Source of the DNA: Vibrio algicola
GTDB lineage: Bacteria; Pseudomonadota; Gammaproteobacteria; Enterobacterales; Vibrionaceae
Assembly: GCF_009601765.2 (NCBI RefSeq)
Contig: NZ_CP045700.1
Location: 1 to 64,000, forward strand
Direction of reading: 5' to 3'
Length of the DNA stretch: 64,000 bases
Under the pieces are notes generated by a model. The model searched no databases and had not been told where the DNA came from. It saw nothing but the letters and a program-made list of their open reading frames with translations. Positions 46,770 through 55,284 of this stretch are shown here, in pieces. Position 1 is the stretch's first letter; every line of letters starts with the position of its first letter. The translations under genes were made by a program, and so were the position numbers.

Positions 46770-47465
46770 GATTTTAGAGTGTATTTTGAGTTTGTTACTA
46801 TCGCTTGCCCTAAACCAGTTCTTCAACCCCTTTCTTCTTGTAGTGATGATTATATTGAGGCTTTTATGAGTAATATGGGTAAATGTTTAAAATTATTTTA
46901 CTCGGAAAATGATGAAGTAAATGGAGTTATAAGAGATCTAATTGATCAATGGCCTTATGGTTTTTCTAAGTACGTAACGAACCCTGATGATTATGGAAAT
47001 GAATGTTGGAGTATTAAAATTGAACCGTGTGATTCTTTAAAAAGTACATCCGTAGTTATTAGTGCATATATGCATATGAGATGTGGGTTTTCTATGTTTG
47101 AGCATGATAGAGAAACCATGCAATCTTGGATTGATTCTGGAGATACTTTTAAAGAAATAGAGATTCAAGGTGACGTTAAAGAAATTGTTTATGATTGTTG
47201 GCATGCACTAAAAAAAGAAGAAAAAAAAGCAATCGAAAATGGCTTTGAAATCAATGGAACAATTATGACGTCTATTGCAGATACTTTAAGTATGGATGAT
47301 TTCACTTTGTTGGATACGGTGTGTGGAAAATTTGCCAAGCTTCATTATCCAAATACGTGTTTTCTACCTAATAACAATAAAGTTGTTGTCAAAATTCATT
47401 TAGCTTTAAAGAAAAAGCCTGTTGCTAAATTTAATGAGAATGAACCCGTTTTTTTAAGAGGATAG
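46752..47465 (+). CDS. Hypothetical protein of the AT-rich cassette, gene 1
   Basis: I do not recognise this protein of about 237 residues. It is acidic, soluble and without a signal peptide or membrane segment. Notable parts are a cysteine-containing early region (FVTIACPKPVLQPLSSCSDD), a central beta-rich segment (SVVISAYMHMRCGFSMFEHD), and a C-terminal basic segment (KKVAKFNENEP-like). The start is uncertain: the ATG at 46752 lies inside the dif-like site and has no clear ribosome binding site, while the ATG at 46866 has GAGG at a good distance and would give 199 residues. Base composition is far more AT-rich than that of the flanking core genes. It precedes gene 2 by four bases, suggesting an operon. 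Confidence 0.6.
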   Translation: MLILRSDFRVYFEFVTIACPKPVLQPLSSCSDDYIEAFMSNMGKCLKLFYSENDEVNGVIRDLIDQWPYGFSKYVTNPDDYGNECWSIKIEPCDSLKSTSVVISAYMHMRCGFSMFEHDRETMQSWIDSGDTFKEIEIQGDVKEIVYDCWHALKKEEKKAIENGFEINGTIMTSIADTLSMDDFTLLDTVCGKFAKLHYPNTCFLPNNNKVVVKIHLALKKKPVAKFNENEPVFLRG

Positions 47466-47469
47466 ACAT

Positions 47470-48090
47470 ATGAGTAATGTTTTTTTTAGACCTTGGATTG
47501 GTGAGCATTTTAATAATGAAAATTCTCTCTTTGATAATAAAATTTTGGTGTTAGGTGACTCTCATTATTGCGAAGATGGTGACCTTGAACAAGGAACCAA
47601 ATCATCTAGTGATTTGACTACGGAAGTAATGACTGTTTACTTAGATCAAAATCAAACAGCCTCATGGAAAGGCACTTACAGCAAGTTCATGAATAGTTTC
47701 ATTGCAAATAGCCAACTAACTAATCAATCGCGTAGTAACTTATGGAATTCGGTTGCGTTTTATAATTATCTGCAAGTTTCAGCTGGTACAGGAGCAAGAC
47801 AAACTCATCATTATAGTTATGCAGAATCTAAGCACCAATCAGCATTATTGGAAATAATAAACGAGCTTCAACCCGATGTTATTATTAGTTGGGGGAATAA
47901 AGTATGGGATGCTATTCCTGACGATTTTGGATATGGAAGGTATAGTGACAACCCTATATTCGACAATTGTTGTTGTGTCTATCCATTTAAAAATAAAGAG
48001 ATTAAGTTGATTGGCATAACTCATCCATCAACTTCATATGATTCGTCATATTGGTCTAATGTTTTTAATGAGCTAGGTGTGAATACGTAA
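47470..48090 (+). CDS. Hypothetical protein of the AT-rich cassette, gene 2 (possible UDG-like fold)
   Basis: This 206-residue soluble protein starts four bases after gene 1. Three segments recall the uracil-DNA glycosylase-like superfamily: an early strand with ILVLGDSHYCEDG, a middle segment with LQPDVIISWGNKVWDAI, and a late IKLIGITHPSTSYDSSYW in which HPS may correspond to the second UDG motif. These similarities are by eye only and the catalytic residues of true glycosylases are not evident. With gene 1 it forms a compact two-gene unit ended by a terminator. The function is unknown; a defence or DNA-processing role is possible but unproven. Confidence 0.6.
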   Translation: MSNVFFRPWIGEHFNNENSLFDNKILVLGDSHYCEDGDLEQGTKSSSDLTTEVMTVYLDQNQTASWKGTYSKFMNSFIANSQLTNQSRSNLWNSVAFYNYLQVSAGTGARQTHHYSYAESKHQSALLEIINELQPDVIISWGNKVWDAIPDDFGYGRYSDNPIFDNCCCVYPFKNKEIKLIGITHPSTSYDSSYWSNVFNELGVNT

Positions 48091-48144
48091 CTGTACTTTG
48101 AAAGATGCGATTAAAAATAATATCCGTAAACTGTATTGATGAAA

Positions 48145-48168
48145 GGTCGCCACTGGCGGCCTTTTTTG
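48145..48168 (+). terminator. Terminator of the two-gene cassette
   Basis: The 7-bp stem GGTCGCC / GGCGGCC (one G-T pair) with loop ACT is followed by six T. It lies between gene 2 and dif-like site 2. Confidence 0.8.
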
Positions 48169-48184
48169 TGACCGTATCACGAGA

Positions 48185-48212
48185 ATTGAACATAATGTCC
48201 ATTTTACGAACA
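48185..48212 (-). promoter_or_regulatory. dif-like (XerC/XerD) site 2, right of the two-gene cassette
   Basis: On the minus strand it reads XerC-like arm TGTTCGTAAAA, centre TGGACA, XerD-like arm TTATGTTCAAT. The XerD arm and the inner nine bases of the XerC arm equal those of site 1, while the centre differs at two positions. The 1443-bp interval between the sites holds exactly the two cassette genes and their terminator. Confidence 0.5.
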
Positions 48213-48387
48213 ATCAAATAGCCATTTAATTTATAGTTTTCTCCGTCGTTGAGGACCTTGAAAGGGGGAGTCATATAAAACCGGTTTTTTATATCTTCCT
48301 CAATGTTTTGTTCAATTTCAATGTTATGCTGATTCTTTAATATAACTGGTTAGTAATTAAATTGGCCCACAGGTGAGCGAGATAAAA

Positions 48388-48999
48388 ATGAAGTTAAAAA
48401 TGAAAGTTTGGTCTATTGCCTTGGTACTAATATCACAGTGCGCATCAGCTAACTGGCTAAACTCAGATAACACAGATGCAATCACTGAAGGACGTACAAT
48501 TAGTGTTTTCTCTTATAAATACAAACAAGATGAAACAATAGGGCTTCGGTGTGATGTTTCTGCCGAAGGTGAAGAAGCATTAATTACTTTTGATGCGGAT
48601 AGTGTTCTCGGAGTACCAAATACGCAGGTAGATATGTTTGTTAAGGTTGATGACAACAAACCCATTAAATTCCGGGGGCGTTTATACAGCAACTCATACA
48701 CATCAGGGTTTGTGCGTGCTAATGATAAAACAGAATCACAGTTCAATAAGCTAGTTGCACAAATGACTTCTGGTAACAAAGCTATCGTCAAAATACAGAA
48801 TGACAGACGATCAGAAATTGTAAACTTTAACGTGAGCTTATCTGGCTTCACTGCTAAGTCTAAAAAGGTATTATCAGTATGTAAACTGAACTCTAAAGCT
48901 ATAGAAATTAGTGCAGAGGACAAAGTTAGATTGAAAGAAATTAATATTGAACTGGAAAAGCTAGGTTCAGAAAAAGACTCTATCTTATCTAAGTATTGA
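48388..48999 (+). CDS. Secreted hypothetical protein
   Basis: This 203-residue protein has a signal peptide (MKLKMKVWSIALVLISQCASA, about 21 residues) and then a beta-rich domain (ISVFSYKYKQDETIGLRCDV, VDMFVKVDDNKPIKFRG, NKAIVKIQNDRR, FNVSLSGFTAKSKKVLSVC) that ends in a conserved-looking Cys. The C-terminal 35 residues form a charged helix (KVRLKEINIELEKLGSEKD). The general outline resembles IalB-like or secretion-associated periplasmic proteins, but I cannot assign a family. The ATG at 48388 is preferred over a GTG five codons earlier. It is AT-rich and lies just outside dif-like site 2. Confidence 0.6.
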   Translation: MKLKMKVWSIALVLISQCASANWLNSDNTDAITEGRTISVFSYKYKQDETIGLRCDVSAEGEEALITFDADSVLGVPNTQVDMFVKVDDNKPIKFRGRLYSNSYTSGFVRANDKTESQFNKLVAQMTSGNKAIVKIQNDRRSEIVNFNVSLSGFTAKSKKVLSVCKLNSKAIEISAEDKVRLKEINIELEKLGSEKDSILSKY

Positions 49000-49307
49000 A
49001 TTTTTGATCGCATAAAGCCTGCTATAAATCATTATGGCAGAGTAATATTGTTCATTAATTTTTAAGTTTCTGTGGCCTTTGGCCGAAAGCTGCTTAGGTA
49101 TCTTTCTACATTTACCATAACACCCGTAAACCGTACTTGCATTAATATGTACGGCTTACTGCTTTTAGTGATTTTTAGAGAGCAATAACTCTTAATCTAA
49201 ACTCACTTCTGTCCAAAAACTATTTGTCATAATGCTATAAGAAACTTTTCAGACGTTAATATACAGGTTAACAAAGTAATGCACTCGACAAGTGCATGAC
49301 TACGACC
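49000..49307. other. Gene-free stretch beside the yoeB remnant
   Basis: No gene was found. The only structure noticed is an inverted repeat CCGTAC (49131-49136) / GTACGG (49149-49154). Confidence 0.5.
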
Positions 49308-49487
49308 TTATATACCGTAATGGTATCGGAGTTGCGCAATTAGAATCGTATTTCCTTGATGTTTGTAAACGATTCGATGCTCATCGTTGATTCGTCGAGA
49401 CCAATATCCCGATAGACCATGTTTTAAAGGCTCAGGCTTGCCAATACCTTCTTGAGGCGTTCTTTGAATATCTTTAATGAGTAAATC
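49308..49487 (-). pseudogene. yoeB: Truncated YoeB/Txe-type toxin gene
   Basis: The minus strand encodes 59 residues, from [14 protein letters not shown] through [20 protein letters not shown] and [10 protein letters not shown] to LRYHYGI and a stop. These are the core and C-terminus of YoeB mRNA-interferase toxins, including the catalytic Glu/Arg/His/Tyr region (KPEPLKH, SRR, EHR, YHY). The first 25 or so codons are gone: a TAG stop precedes the homologous part directly and no start codon is available. No YefM antitoxin gene was found next to it. It is a relic of a type II toxin-antitoxin pair. Confidence 0.88.
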
Positions 49488-49601
49488 CTAGATTCTCGGC
49501 ATGACAGCCAACGCGCTTAAAATATCAATTTCACATAAGGCTTTACCTTACCCTTGTCGCAACCTTTATGATGGCTTTAAATGAGAGAAAGGAGAAATAT
49601 C

Positions 49602-49712
49602 ATGGGTTGTTGTAATCAAGCGCCAAACGGTGGTGGTGATGCCAAATTAGGGCTTAAAGTGTTTGCTGTTATCGCCGTGGTTGTTTTATTTATCGTGCTA
49701 GTCTTTGGTTGA
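49602..49712 (+). CDS. Small membrane protein of 36 residues
   Basis: A strong ribosome binding site (AAAGGAGA) precedes the ATG of this 36-residue frame. The protein starts MGCCNQAPNGGGDAK and continues as one hydrophobic helix (LKVFAVIAVVVLFIVLVFG), giving a C-tail-type single-span inner-membrane protein with a Cys pair at the N-terminus. The Cys2-like position at residues 3-4 is not a lipobox. The function is unknown. It is too short for ordinary gene finders, but the codon use and the Shine-Dalgarno sequence support it. Confidence 0.65.
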   Translation: MGCCNQAPNGGGDAKLGLKVFAVIAVVVLFIVLVFG

Positions 49713-49810
49713 TTTACTTTGCGTAGCTCCTCGCTTATGCTGGTTAAAATTTAGGCGCATCAGTTGGGCTTTATTATCGAAAGTAAAAATGCTGACACAA
49801 GGAAATGTGA

Positions 49811-50467
49811 ATGAAACTGTATATTGGCAATCAAAATTATTCGAGTTGGTCACTGCGTGGCTGGCTTATTTTCGCCCAGCATGATGTGGCGGTGGATATT
49901 GTAAAGCTGACATTATCGACGGATGAGTTTTATCAATCGCTTAAAAGTGTGTCACCCGCAGCAAAAGTACCAGCCTTGGTCGATGGTGATGCCGTGGTAT
50001 GGGATTCGCTGGCAATTTTAGAGTATATCAATGATACGGTTTTAGCTGGAAAAGCATGGCCGTAAGATCCTGCGCAACGGGGTAAAGCGCGCGCATTAGC
50101 TTGTGAAATGCATTCTGGATTTATGGCATTGCGTAGTGAGATGCCGATGAATTGTCGAGCCACAAGAGCGATAGCATTAAGTGCTGCGGCTCAAAAGGAC
50201 ATTGCTCGGGTTGATGCGATGTGGTCGGAACAAATGACGCAAAATCCCAATGGTTGGTTATTTGGTGAATGGTCGATTGCCGATGCCATGTATGCACCAT
50301 TGGCGCTGCGGTTTAAAACTTATCAAGTTGAGCTATCAGATTTGGCGCGTCAATATCAACAAAAAGTGCTCAGCAGCGCCGCGATCCAAAAGTGGTTAGC
50401 GCAAGCCAGTTTGGAAACCGATATTGTGGAAGAAGATGAAGCCGGTGTAGACGTTACTGTGTCATAA
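49811..50467 (+). pseudogene. Glutathione S-transferase gene with an in-frame stop
   Basis: The frame encodes a GST of about 218 residues interrupted by one TAA at 50063-50065. The N-terminal thioredoxin-like domain (LYIGNQNYSSWSLRGWL, with AAKVPALVDGDAVVWDSLAI for glutathione binding) is before the stop, and the helical C-terminal domain (CEMHSGFMALRSEMPMN, GEWSIADAMYAPLALRF) follows in the same frame. The residue lost falls in a WP-x-DPAQR turn, where a single substitution would restore a sense codon. No frameshift is needed, so the mutation looks recent. A sequencing error or a re-start at 50108 cannot be excluded. Confidence 0.82.
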
Positions 50468-50769
50468 TTTTCCGATTCAATGGTCATCTTGTTTATTGAT
50501 TAACGTTTGTTACTTGTGAGGAAAGCCGGCTTTGGGCTTCCTCGCTCATATCTCATATCTCATATTTTTATTTACGGCCACTACGACCAAAATCTCATTT
50601 AATCTCCCTTTGTTTTATCAACCCTCGTCATTTAATGGTTATTTTTTGCGACTAACGTCTAATTGATTGAAATATCAACAGTGGTAATTTTGTCCCTCCA
50701 TCACTAATGATAAAAATATTAACAACGAAAATAATAACAATAAGTACAGGGATAGGTACGATATATGTT
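50468..50769. other. Gene-free stretch between the GST and FadL-like pseudogenes
   Basis: This 302-bp AT-rich stretch has no gene that I can support. It presumably held the promoter of the porin-like gene. Confidence 0.5.
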
Positions 50770-51684
50770 GTGAAGAAGACGAGCGTTAAAACAAAACAAT
50801 TATCGCTGCTGTGCGCGATTTTTCCTTTTGTGAGTGGTTCGGTGAATGCTGCTGGTTACGAATTTGGGCGCTTTAGTTTTAGTAACCTTTACAGTAAAGA
50901 AGATAAGATAATGGCGGCCTATAATTGGGCAGGTTATGACATTGAAGGGGTCACCCCTCAAGGGGCCAGTACGGGTAATGTTGCTGCTGACACTAACTAT
51001 ATTCAAGCCGCGATTAACTACCACTTTAACGATAGCTTTTCTGGCAATATTCAATATTATCGTTCGCAAAATATCGATACTCATCATGCTCAAGGGCCTT
51101 ATCAAGGTTCGGGGGGGGTATGTTCGCAGCCGAGTATTGGCGATTACTGCTAAGTATCAGGCCAATCCGTATTTCTCGGCTTTTTTAGGGCCGACGATTA
51201 ATGAAACTAAGATTGGAGTCGATTTTGATGGTGCGTTAACCGGAGGCGCGGCAACCTAGCCATAGATTTTGGTAAGGACTATGGTTTTGGTTATACTGCT
51301 GGCGCTTCGTTTCATCTGCCGGATATTGCATTAAGAGCAACCTTAGGTTACCAATCGAGCGTAAAACACAGTTTTGATGATATTGGTGAGTCAGGTTCGC
51401 TGACCAAATACATCACGGGCGTTAACCATGTTGGCAGCAGCGCCGATATTGAGCTTCCTCAAAGTCTTACCTTCGATTTTCAAACTGGCATTGTTAACCC
51501 ATTAGCCCCCGCCAATGGCGCACAAGCAATTAAATTAGGTGGTCGTTATCAGTTTAATGATGTGTCGATTTTCTTAGTCGGGCAATACACCATGCTTAAA
51601 GACGCCAAAGATGAGATCACCCAAGCAAGCTATGATAATAATAGTTTAGTGACGTTAACCGCTGGAATGGAATACGCATTTTAA
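50770..51684 (+). pseudogene. Broken FadL/OmpP1-type outer-membrane transporter gene
   Basis: The reading frame begins with a signal peptide from a GTG at 50770 (MKKTSVKTKQLSLLCAIFPF..., cleaved near VNAAG). It runs through GRFSFSNLYSKEDKIMAAYN and STGNVAADTNYIQAA, then breaks at a run of eight G (51111-51118). A second frame continues with SRVLAITAKYQANPYFSAFLGP to a stop near 51257. A third frame resumes with LAIDFGKDYGFGYTAGASFHL and ends with LTAGMEYAF at 51684. Together the pieces form a beta-barrel of the FadL-like family (long-chain fatty acid or hydrocarbon transport). Two frameshifts are needed, and some internal segments appear lost. The poly-G tract could be a phase-variation site or a sequencing slip. 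Confidence 0.78.
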
Positions 51685-51726
51685 GATCCACTTCAATTAT
51701 CATAATCACCAATTGCCGGATATAAA

Positions 51727-51766
51727 AAAGCTCAAGTGCTGCCGATTAGGAGCGCTTGAGCTTTAA
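51727..51766. terminator. Terminator between the FadL-like pseudogene and the AsmA-like gene
   Basis: The stem AAAGCTCAAG(T)GCT / AGCGCTTGAGCTTT lies between the two convergent genes, with short A and T runs on either side. Confidence 0.7.
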
Positions 51767-51793
51767 TGGTTTGGCCTAAATTAATACGTGTAT

Positions 51794-54700
51794 TTACTCC
51801 GCATCAATCGTTAACTCTGCCCCTTGGCTGTCGGTTTTTAGCTGCGATTTACTGTCGAGGATAAACACGCGCGCCGGATCGATTTTTTGCTCATCGACCA
51901 AGTATGCCTTAATGGCGCGTGAACGCTCGACTGCTAGGCTGCCTAATTCATCTTGAGTGACGGTTTGCGCGTCAATTAACTGGTTGTATAAGCTAATATG
52001 CAGCGCGGTTTCCAGTTGCTTAGAATCGACTTCTTCTTTACCGCTGCTTTGTTGGATCTGCAGTTTTACCTTATCTTCTTCATCACCAATGCTGGTGTTA
52101 GGCAGATCGTCGTACACATCTTCAATACTATCGGTTAAGTCTTCATTGTTAGCGATTGAACTGGCTGAAGCATCCGCAGGTAACTTATCTAAGCCGCTGT
52201 CTTGTAATAATAATTGCTGCACTTTGGCTTCGGCTAAGGCTCGGCTATCATCGGCGTCGGCCACTGCACCTACAATGCTGAGTTTCAGTTTTGGTCGGTC
52301 TTGCAGCGCTTTACCTAAGGTGGTTAAACGGTCGGTCGCTTCTTGGTTTAATTGCGCTTGGCCCGCATCGTAAGGAATATGATTTAACTCCTCGTCGCTG
52401 CCAGCCAATCCTGCGAGCAATGAGAAAGGTGAGGTCACGGCTTTGGTGATGATGTTGGTAAAGGCCGTCATCACTATTCCGCCAACACTAAAATCTGGGC
52501 TATTTACATCGCCAGAGACTTGCATGCCAAGATCGATCACGCCATTTCTGTCTTGCAGCAAAGCGATCGCTAAGCCTAAAGGTAGGTTAGTGGCTTCGTC
52601 GGAATCACTTTTTTGGCCCAGTTTAAGTTGGTCGATCACTAAGTGGTTATCACCGACTAATTGATTTTTTTCGAGTTTATATTGTAAGTCAAGTGACAGT
52701 TGACCTTTATCAATGTAATAACCAGCGTAAGTGCCCGAGTATGGGTTGACCGAGGTCAGTTCGACACTCTTGAACATCAAATCCAAATCTAAGTAAGGCT
52801 GTTTGATTAACGGGTTTAATTCGCCTTTTAAGGTGACAGGGGCGTACTTGTTGATTTTACCTTTAATATCGACGCTCGCTTTGGTGCCGGGAGTGGACGA
52901 TAAATTACGGATGTTGCCATTAATCGATTCAATGCCTGAAGAAAAACTGGTTGGCAATGAATAATCGGCGAAGAAGGCCGAACCTTGGGTAAATTTGATT
53001 TGTTGGATCTTGACCGATAATGGTTTGCTTGGTGCGGATTTTTTAGTTGCGCGAGCCTTGGACGCCGGCTGAGGTTTAACGATGCTACCAATATTGGTAT
53101 GACGATTTTTGTCGATCAATACCTTGCTGTAAGGGGCGGTAAAGTTAATGGTGCCAATATTAAGACGTTGAGTTTGTTGGTTGAAATTCAAGCTGTTGAT
53201 GGTCATGTTCGACCATTGGATCAGCGGTTGGTATTCCAAGCGATCTCGAACTAACAAGCTGGCGATTTGAGCATTACCAGCATAAGAGGCCGCGCCTTTG
53301 CTGTCGGCGTGGAACTTGCCTTTTGTGCTTAATTTGCCGCGTAATAATTGCACATTTAAATACGGATTAATGTAGGTCTGTAATTGAGTTAGATCTAATT
53401 GTGATAATGCGATATTGCCATCGACCACCACACCTTGAGTGTCGAGTTTGGTTAGATCGATACTGCCTTGGCTGCTTAACGAACCACGAGTGTTATCGGG
53501 TGCTTTCCTTAACCAAGAATTCACCGATAAATCTACGTTGTAATCAATCGGTTTGCTGAGATCACTCAACACGTCTTTGGTGGTAATGGACAATGGATAA
53601 ACACGCCAAAATACGCCATTGCTGACCAATTGCTCTTTAACGTTAATATCGGTTTTTTGCATATCAAACTGATGCAAATGCACTAGCCAAGGTTTTGAGT
53701 GAACCGCAGTGGATTGTGTGGTTGCTGGTGTTGTTTGATTCGCTTTAGTTTTGTCGCGGTTTACGGCTTTATTTTCAGGAGTAGGGCTTGCAGCTGTTTT
53801 ACTTGTTGCCGGTTGGTTTAATGCGGTTGGGGTAAATAACGATTGCAGATCCAAGCCGTTTTTAGTCATGGCGGCATCGACCCATAATCCTTGTAATTTC
53901 AGGCTTTCAATATCGATAATTTTGCTTTCACTGCTTAGGGATATGTTATTAATCGCTAAACGAGGCAGTTTAATTTTAGGTGTTTTTTTATCGGCAAACT
54001 CTAAGCCTAATAATTCAAACTGACCTTTGTTGGTAGAAAAACGAAAACTGTCGTTATGTTGATTAACCGCGAATTGAGTTGAAAAATTCACTTGTCCATG
54101 AGTGAGTTGCGCTGGCAGTTCTTTTTCAGCAAATGGCCAAAAGCGTGACAGTTTAATGTTGTTTAAGGCGATATCCCCTTGCAGTGCAAAAGGTTGGAAT
54201 TGGAACTGGCCTTTAAGTTTTAGCTTACTTTTATCTAGCCCCATCAGATCTAGAGCAAAGTGGTTGGCTTTGTTATCGAGCGTGGTTGGTTGTTCTGTTT
54301 TGTTGGCGCTATTAATTTGAGGTTTTACTAAGGTTAGGGCTTGTGAATCTAAGCGAGGCAGGTGCAGATCCAAACCTTGGTATTGTAAATGCGCGCCAGT
54401 CGGTTGGTCGATAAAATCAAAGCGGCCTTGAACCAGTTTAATGTCTTGCGCCCGAAATGAAGGCAAAGAGGTGGTTGGTTTATCGGCTTCTGGGGCTGCG
54501 GGTTCGTTACTGGCATTGTCATTGATGGTTTTGATGATGTCAGAGAAATTAAAGTCGGCATCGGTATCTAAACGCGCGACCGTCACTTGTGGTTTGACAA
54601 GATAAAGGTGATCGACGGTTGGCGTTAAATCAACAATGCTGCGCCAAAAGCTAAGCTGTAATTCAAGTTGATCAAAATTCACAAAAGAGTCTTTTACATC

Positions 54701-54952
54701 TTGCTCTTTGATATCAAACCCGTTGATCCGCACGCGTAATAAAAACGGGTTAATGCTGACTTTTTGAATCGTCACATTACGCCCTAATAAAGCGCTCAGT
54801 TGTTTTGGTGCTTGTGATTGCGCCACGGCTGGAATAATAAGCCCGAGGATGATGGCGTAAAAGCCGTAAATCAACAGTAAGTAGCTGACAATACGCAGTA
54901 TAAGAGGGGCTTGTTTGAATTTGGTATAAGCATTTTTTATCGCGCGTGGCAT
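51794..54952 (-). CDS. Large AsmA-like DUF748 envelope protein
   Basis: This 1052-residue protein has one N-terminal membrane anchor (residues about 18-42, LRIVSYLLLIYGFYAIILGLI) and a long periplasmic region built of AsmA-like beta repeats (for example FNFDQLELQLSFWRSIVDL-type segments and repeated IDLTKLDTQG, GKLSTKGKF blocks). The DUF748 core is near 640-860 (STPGTKASVDIKGKINKYAPVTLKGELNPLI). A low-complexity Thr/Ala/Pro-rich linker lies around 375-420. The C-terminus carries an OmpA-like element (LKLSIVGAVADADDSRALAEAKVQQLL). Relatives such as YhdP and AsmA are linked to lipid transport between membranes. A specific role is not established. Confidence 0.85.
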   Translation of the reverse strand: MPRAIKNAYTKFKQAPLILRIVSYLLLIYGFYAIILGLIIPAVAQSQAPKQLSALLGRNVTIQKVSINPFLLRVRINGFDIKEQDVKDSFVNFDQLELQLSFWRSIVDLTPTVDHLYLVKPQVTVARLDTDADFNFSDIIKTINDNASNEPAAPEADKPTTSLPSFRAQDIKLVQGRFDFIDQPTGAHLQYQGLDLHLPRLDSQALTLVKPQINSANKTEQPTTLDNKANHFALDLMGLDKSKLKLKGQFQFQPFALQGDIALNNIKLSRFWPFAEKELPAQLTHGQVNFSTQFAVNQHNDSFRFSTNKGQFELLGLEFADKKTPKIKLPRLAINNISLSSESKIIDIESLKLQGLWVDAAMTKNGLDLQSLFTPTALNQPATSKTAASPTPENKAVNRDKTKANQTTPATTQSTAVHSKPWLVHLHQFDMQKTDINVKEQLVSNGVFWRVYPLSITTKDVLSDLSKPIDYNVDLSVNSWLRKAPDNTRGSLSSQGSIDLTKLDTQGVVVDGNIALSQLDLTQLQTYINPYLNVQLLRGKLSTKGKFHADSKGAASYAGNAQIASLLVRDRLEYQPLIQWSNMTINSLNFNQQTQRLNIGTINFTAPYSKVLIDKNRHTNIGSIVKPQPASKARATKKSAPSKPLSVKIQQIKFTQGSAFFADYSLPTSFSSGIESINGNIRNLSSTPGTKASVDIKGKINKYAPVTLKGELNPLIKQPYLDLDLMFKSVELTSVNPYSGTYAGYYIDKGQLSLDLQYKLEKNQLVGDNHLVIDQLKLGQKSDSDEATNLPLGLAIALLQDRNGVIDLGMQVSGDVNSPDFSVGGIVMTAFTNIITKAVTSPFSLLAGLAGSDEELNHIPYDAGQAQLNQEATDRLTTLGKALQDRPKLKLSIVGAVADADDSRALAEAKVQQLLLQDSGLDKLPADASASSIANNEDLTDSIEDVYDDLPNTSIGDEEDKVKLQIQQSSGKEEVDSKQLETALHISLYNQLIDAQTVTQDELGSLAVERSRAIKAYLVDEQKIDPARVFILDSKSQLKTDSQGAELTIDAE

Positions 54953-55122
54953 AGGGTGGTTTCGAACCTCAGGGTTAATCTTTTGTGGGGAAAGTGCTCA
55001 GCCTTTAAATGGGCTGATTCACTGTTGCCATTATAGCCTGAGATCAAAAATGACAAAGCAAGATAGGTGATTTATTTGTCAGTTTTTTATTACAAGCTCA
55101 TTGACGGGTCATTATTCAAACG

Positions 55123-55226
55123 ATATATACCCGTCTTACTTGAAGCTGCAGCTTTTTTGGCTGCGCTAACTCACCCCAATCACTTAGGCAAGCTAAGCTC
55201 ATGGGGCTTCAATTACTTAGGGTATA
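55123..55226. repeat. ERIC-like palindromic element, third copy
   Basis: This intergenic element begins TATACCCGTCTTACTTGAAG and ends CTTAGGGTATA, with the conserved half CACCCCAATCACTTAG...CTAAGCTCATGGGGCTTC. It belongs to the same family as those inside repeat copies A and C but here stands alone, in the 332-bp gap between the AsmA-like and napF-like genes. Confidence 0.78.
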
Positions 55227-55284
55227 GCTGAATAAGCAATATAACATATAAATAATAGGGGTATTTGAGAGCCAGTTCGCTAAA

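Noticed and set aside
51957..52373. 138-residue frame antisense to the DUF748 gene
   Set aside because: Low-complexity Ser/Leu-rich shadow of a real gene on the other strand.
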